Source: JALEGB01 sp038530925 (lineage in GTDB: Bacteria; Pseudomonadota; Alphaproteobacteria; Rhodobacterales; Rhodobacteraceae). From it: DNA of 7,726 bases. Below the pieces are notes generated by a model. It did not search any database, was not told the origin of the DNA, and saw nothing but the letters and a program-made list of their open reading frames with translations. Below are positions 5,774 to 7,726 of this stretch, one piece after another. The DNA lies in NCBI GenBank assembly GCA_038530925.1, contig JBCBCG010000201.1, forward strand, positions 1-7,726, in the 5' to 3' direction. The position numbers and the translations under genes were made by a program. Every line of letters starts with the position of its first letter. Position 1 is the first letter of the stretch.

Positions 5774-6013
5774 GATCGCCCTTTCTCTCTGCTGACGCCC
5801 TCGCGATGCTTTCCGCCAGCGATCCTGTTCGTTCCGCCGCCGATTTCGGCGCGGCGTCAACCGTCGCAAGAGGCGCGCCCGCGCGCCGCAGCGGCGCCGT
5901 CTTGGCGCCTGGACGCGCGGCGCGCATGATGCGCGGCCTCGCTTAATCCGACCACAGCGTATAAGTGGTGGCTCGGAGCCTTGTCGAACCAAAATCAGGA
6001 AATCACGCCTAAA
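5774..6013. other. Divergent intergenic region
   Basis: This separates the leftward membrane-protein gene from the rightward phosphatase and should carry both promoters. It contains the small hairpin CGCCG-ATTT-CGGCG near 5837-5855 and a nested palindrome at 5881-5925. TATAAG at 5960-5965 could be a -10 element for the phosphatase, but no -35 match is seen. No gene is supported here. Confidence 0.6.
5881..5925. repeat. Nested GC palindrome in the divergent region
   Basis: The outer arms GCGCGCCGC (5881-5889) and GCGGCGCGC (5917-5925) pair perfectly. Inside them GGCGCC (5893-5898) pairs with GGCGCC (5904-5909) around GTCTT. GC-only words of this kind arise easily in such DNA, so function is uncertain. 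Confidence 0.4.
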
Positions 6014-6799
6014 ATGCGGATCGCCGTGACGGACTTTCAGGCGTTGCACGCGAATCGGAGAACGCCGCGCCCGCTGTTCGCGATCGGCGATATGCATGGG
6101 CATGCGGACGCCTTGGCGACGATGCTGGCGCATCTGCGCCTGGTGATCGACGCGGAATACGGCGCGGCGCCCGTCGATCTCGTGCATCTCGGCGATTACG
6201 TGGATCGCGGCCCGGATCCACTCGGCGTGATGGCGCTGGTGCGCGACGGGCTTGAGCGCGATACGGTCGCGGAGGTCGCGCTGCTCGGCAATCATGATTG
6301 GTTTTTGGCGGCGGCGGCGCAGCTGCGCGGCGAGACGCTGAGCCTACGCCAATGGAACGTTTGGCTCAGCAATGGCGGGCGCGAGACCTTGGACGCGCTG
6401 GGCGAGCTCTCCTACACCACCGCGCGGCCGGAGCGGATCCTCACCGCTCTCGGGCCGGAAAACGCCACTTTTCTCTCAAATCTCTCGCTCAGCGCCCGCT
6501 TCGGCGACGTGCTTTGCGTGCATGCGGGCATCGATCCTGGGATCGCGCTCGACGATCAGCGCCAGGAGGATCTGATCTGGATCCGCGAGCCGTTCCTGGA
6601 GCCGGCCGAACGCGAGCAGGGGTGGCCGCCGGACGTCCTGGTGGTGCACGGCCATACGCCCAGCGCCCATGGCGTTTTCCCGCACCGCATCGGCGTCGAC
6701 ACCGGCGGCTTCCACACTGGCGTCTTCACTGCGCTAGAGATCCGCGACGGCCGCGCGCGGTTTCACCATGTGGTGCGGGATGGCGTGGATTTGGGGTGA
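6014..6799 (+). CDS. PPP-family metallophosphatase (Ser/Thr phosphatase or ApaH-like)
   Basis: A 261-residue cytoplasmic phosphoesterase with a two-metal active site. The PPP core motifs are all present: GDMHG at 25-29, GDYVDRG at 60-66, GNHD at 92-95, VHAGIDP at 169-175 and VVHGHTP at 210-216, followed by IGVDTGGFHTG at 226-236. These supply the metal ligands (Asp26, His28, Asp61, Asn93, His170, His214) and the catalytic His94/Asp64 pair. Relatives dephosphorylate phosphoproteins (PrpA/PrpB, PP2A-like) or split diadenosine tetraphosphate (ApaH); the motifs do not separate these. The start is uncertain: the ATG at 6014 has AGGA 13 nt upstream (long), whereas an in-frame TTG at 5981 has GGAG only 2 nt upstream (too close) and would add 11 residues. 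It is divergent from the four-helix protein and convergent with sufA. Confidence 0.93.
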   Translation: MRIAVTDFQALHANRRTPRPLFAIGDMHGHADALATMLAHLRLVIDAEYGAAPVDLVHLGDYVDRGPDPLGVMALVRDGLERDTVAEVALLGNHDWFLAAAAQLRGETLSLRQWNVWLSNGGRETLDALGELSYTTARPERILTALGPENATFLSNLSLSARFGDVLCVHAGIDPGIALDDQRQEDLIWIREPFLEPAEREQGWPPDVLVVHGHTPSAHGVFPHRIGVDTGGFHTGVFTALEIRDGRARFHHVVRDGVDLG

Positions 6800-6871
6800 C
6801 GAACGTCGGGAGCGCGTCCGCATTGCATTGAAGGCGGCGCGCTAAGCTATGTCTTGGTCTCGCTAAACGCA

Positions 6872-6887
6872 TCGCTGCTGGCAGCGA
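6872..6887 (-). terminator. Weak terminator-like hairpin after sufA
   Basis: On the minus strand TCGCTG, loop CCAG, CAGCGA begins a few bases past the sufA stop. Only GCGTTT follows rather than a real T-tract. It sits between convergent genes and could serve either direction. Confidence 0.35.
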
Positions 6888-6890
6888 AGA

Positions 6891-7241
6891 TCACCCAAAC
6901 TTAATAGACTCGCCGCAACCGCAAGCTTCTGTGACGTTCGGGTTGCGGAACTTAAACCCGCTCTCCAGCAATCCGCTGGCGTAATCGACTTCCGTGCCAA
7001 GCAGGAACATCGCCGCCATGGGCGCGATTAGGATGCGGGCGCCGTCTTGCTCGACCACTTCATCATGGGCGCCGATCTCTTCAGCGTACTCCATGGTGTA
7101 TTCCATCCCGGCGCAGCCGCCCTTCTTAATACCGATTTTCAGCCCGACCATGCGTCCGTCGGACTGCGCCATCAGGCTCTTGATCTGTGTCACCGCGGCA
7201 GGCGTGATCTTCACCGCAGGTCCGTTCGAGACGCCGAACAT
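6891..7241 (-). CDS. sufA: A-type Fe-S cluster carrier SufA (HesB/IscA family)
   Basis: A 116-residue A-type carrier that accepts Fe-S clusters from the SUF scaffold and passes them to apo-enzymes in the cytoplasm. The three conserved cluster-binding cysteines are present: Cys43 in GGCAGMEY, and Cys107 and Cys109 in the C-terminal ACGCGES. The length is normal for the family (105-120). The ATG at 7241 has an excellent ribosome site, AGGAGGA, 5 nt upstream. It lies 50 nt after the sufT stop on the same strand, which fits the sufS-sufT-sufA end of alphaproteobacterial suf operons. The family also includes IscA and ErpA; the GGCAGMEY form and the SufT neighbour favour SufA. The spacer ahead of it carries a 12-bp palindrome and an 8-bp direct repeat. 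Confidence 0.93.
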   Translation of the reverse strand: MFGVSNGPAVKITPAAVTQIKSLMAQSDGRMVGLKIGIKKGGCAGMEYTMEYAEEIGAHDEVVEQDGARILIAPMAAMFLLGTEVDYASGLLESGFKFRNPNVTEACGCGESIKFG

Positions 7242-7257
7242 GGCTTTCCTCCTCAGC

Positions 7258-7269
7258 GCGCTTAAGCGC
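7258..7269. repeat. 12-bp perfect palindrome in the sufT-sufA spacer
   Basis: GCGCTTAAGCGC is a perfect palindrome just upstream of the sufA ribosome site. It could be an operator or a stem that affects sufA translation; it matches no Fe-regulator box I know (RirA, IscR, Irr). Confidence 0.35.
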
Positions 7270-7275
7270 CGCCTG

Positions 7276-7297
7276 TCTCAGAGTTGCGCTCTCAGAG
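7276..7297. repeat. 8-bp direct repeat overlapping the sufT stop
   Basis: TCTCAGAG occurs at 7276-7283 and again at 7290-7297, with 6 bp between the copies. The second copy covers the sufT stop codon. Short enough to be chance. Confidence 0.35.
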
Positions 7298-7675
7298 CAT
7301 TCCCAATTCGAGCCGCGCTTCATCGCTGAGCCGCGACATGTCCCAAGGCGGATCCCAAACGATCTCCACATCTACCTTTCGCACGCCGGCCAAAGGCTCG
7401 ATCGCGTCGGCGACCCAGCCTGGGATCTCGCCTGCGACAGGGCAGCCCGGCGCGGTCAGCGTCATATCCACCTCGACATCGTTCTCTTCCGAGATCGATA
7501 CGCGATATATAAGGCCGAGATCGTAAATGTTCACCGGGATCTCGGGATCATGCACGGTCCGGATCGCGGCGATCACGTCGCTGAACATCGGATGATCTGT
7601 TGAGGACGGTCCGATCAGCGGGGCGCCTTCGCCCAGCTCACCATCATGCTCAGGCATTGAAGCGCTATCGGCCAT
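7292..7675 (-). CDS. sufT: SUF-associated Fe-S assembly protein SufT (MIP18/DUF59)
   Basis: A 127-residue MIP18-family protein that helps mature Fe-S proteins in the cytoplasm, probably by aiding cluster transfer from the SUF machinery. Residues 1-27 are a variable, acidic tail (MADSASMPEHDGELGEG). The core starts near 30 with FSDVIAAIRTV, then HDPEIPVNIYDLGLIY (42-57) with the conserved Asp-Pro-Glu, TLTAPGCPVA (72-81) with the conserved Cys78, and the C-terminal IVWDPPWDMSRLSDEAR typical of SufT. The length is normal. The ATG at 7675 follows GAGGGA at suitable spacing; an in-frame TAG sits 3 nt before the ATG, so no longer start exists. The 51 bases upstream to the window edge may include the end of another suf gene (sufS would be typical), but none can be recognised there. 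Confidence 0.93.
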   Translation of the reverse strand: MADSASMPEHDGELGEGAPLIGPSSTDHPMFSDVIAAIRTVHDPEIPVNIYDLGLIYRVSISEENDVEVDMTLTAPGCPVAGEIPGWVADAIEPLAGVRKVDVEIVWDPPWDMSRLSDEARLELGML

Positions 7676-7726
7676 CCTCTAATCCCTCGATGATCTCGCC
7701 AGACCGTCATTTCGTATCGTTCCAAT

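Noticed and set aside
5774..6295. N-terminal extension of the four-helix membrane protein
   Set aside because: Arg-rich with no domain, crosses the divergent intergenic region and overlaps the phosphatase start; the internal ATG at 5773 has a ribosome site and leads straight into a membrane segment.
7676..7726. C-terminal end of an upstream suf gene
   Set aside because: Only 51 bases are available; one frame ends in TAG just before sufT, but the 16 residues it encodes are not recognisable as SufS or another Suf protein.

Overview
The window looks like chromosomal DNA of a GC-rich alphaproteobacterium. The pointers are the gene set (SufT followed by an A-type Fe-S carrier, an Atm1-type ABC exporter next to a LysM/Ig-like envelope protein) and tandem GANTC sites, the target of the alphaproteobacterial cell-cycle methylase CcrM, in a long intergenic region. 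A Caulobacterales or Hyphomonadaceae-like source would fit, but rank below class cannot be settled from this sequence. No mobile element, CRISPR array, tRNA or rRNA was seen.

Layout: (1) 1-782, minus strand, triosephosphate isomerase, cut by the left window edge just before its C-terminus. (2) 783-1675, an intergenic region of almost 900 bp with no convincing gene. It holds an AT-rich patch, two tandem clusters of GANTC sites, three near-consensus DnaA boxes, and a run of hairpins including a roughly 100-nt imperfect palindrome. (3) 1676-3028, plus strand, a membrane-anchored LysM protein with two Ig-like repeats. (4) 3029-3294, a spacer dominated by a 64-nt two-stem inverted repeat. (5) 3295-5172, plus strand, an Atm1-type ABC exporter. 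(6) 5273-5773, minus strand, an unrecognised four-helix membrane protein with a T-tract terminator. (7) 6014-6799, plus strand, a PPP-family metallophosphatase divergent from it. (8) 6891-7675, minus strand, sufA and sufT, probably the tail of a suf operon whose upstream genes lie beyond the right edge.

Most genes are housekeeping. Two belong directly to Fe-S cluster assembly (sufT, sufA), and Atm1 exporters are linked to Fe-S, thiol and heavy-metal homeostasis, so the right two thirds has a loose iron-sulfur and envelope theme. A functional link across the strand changes is only inference. The strongest candidate for something undescribed is the tpiA-lysM intergenic region: its concentration of CcrM-type sites, DnaA-box-like words, AT-rich DNA and stable hairpins resembles a cell-cycle control region or a structured non-coding RNA locus. 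None of this is proven by the sequence alone.
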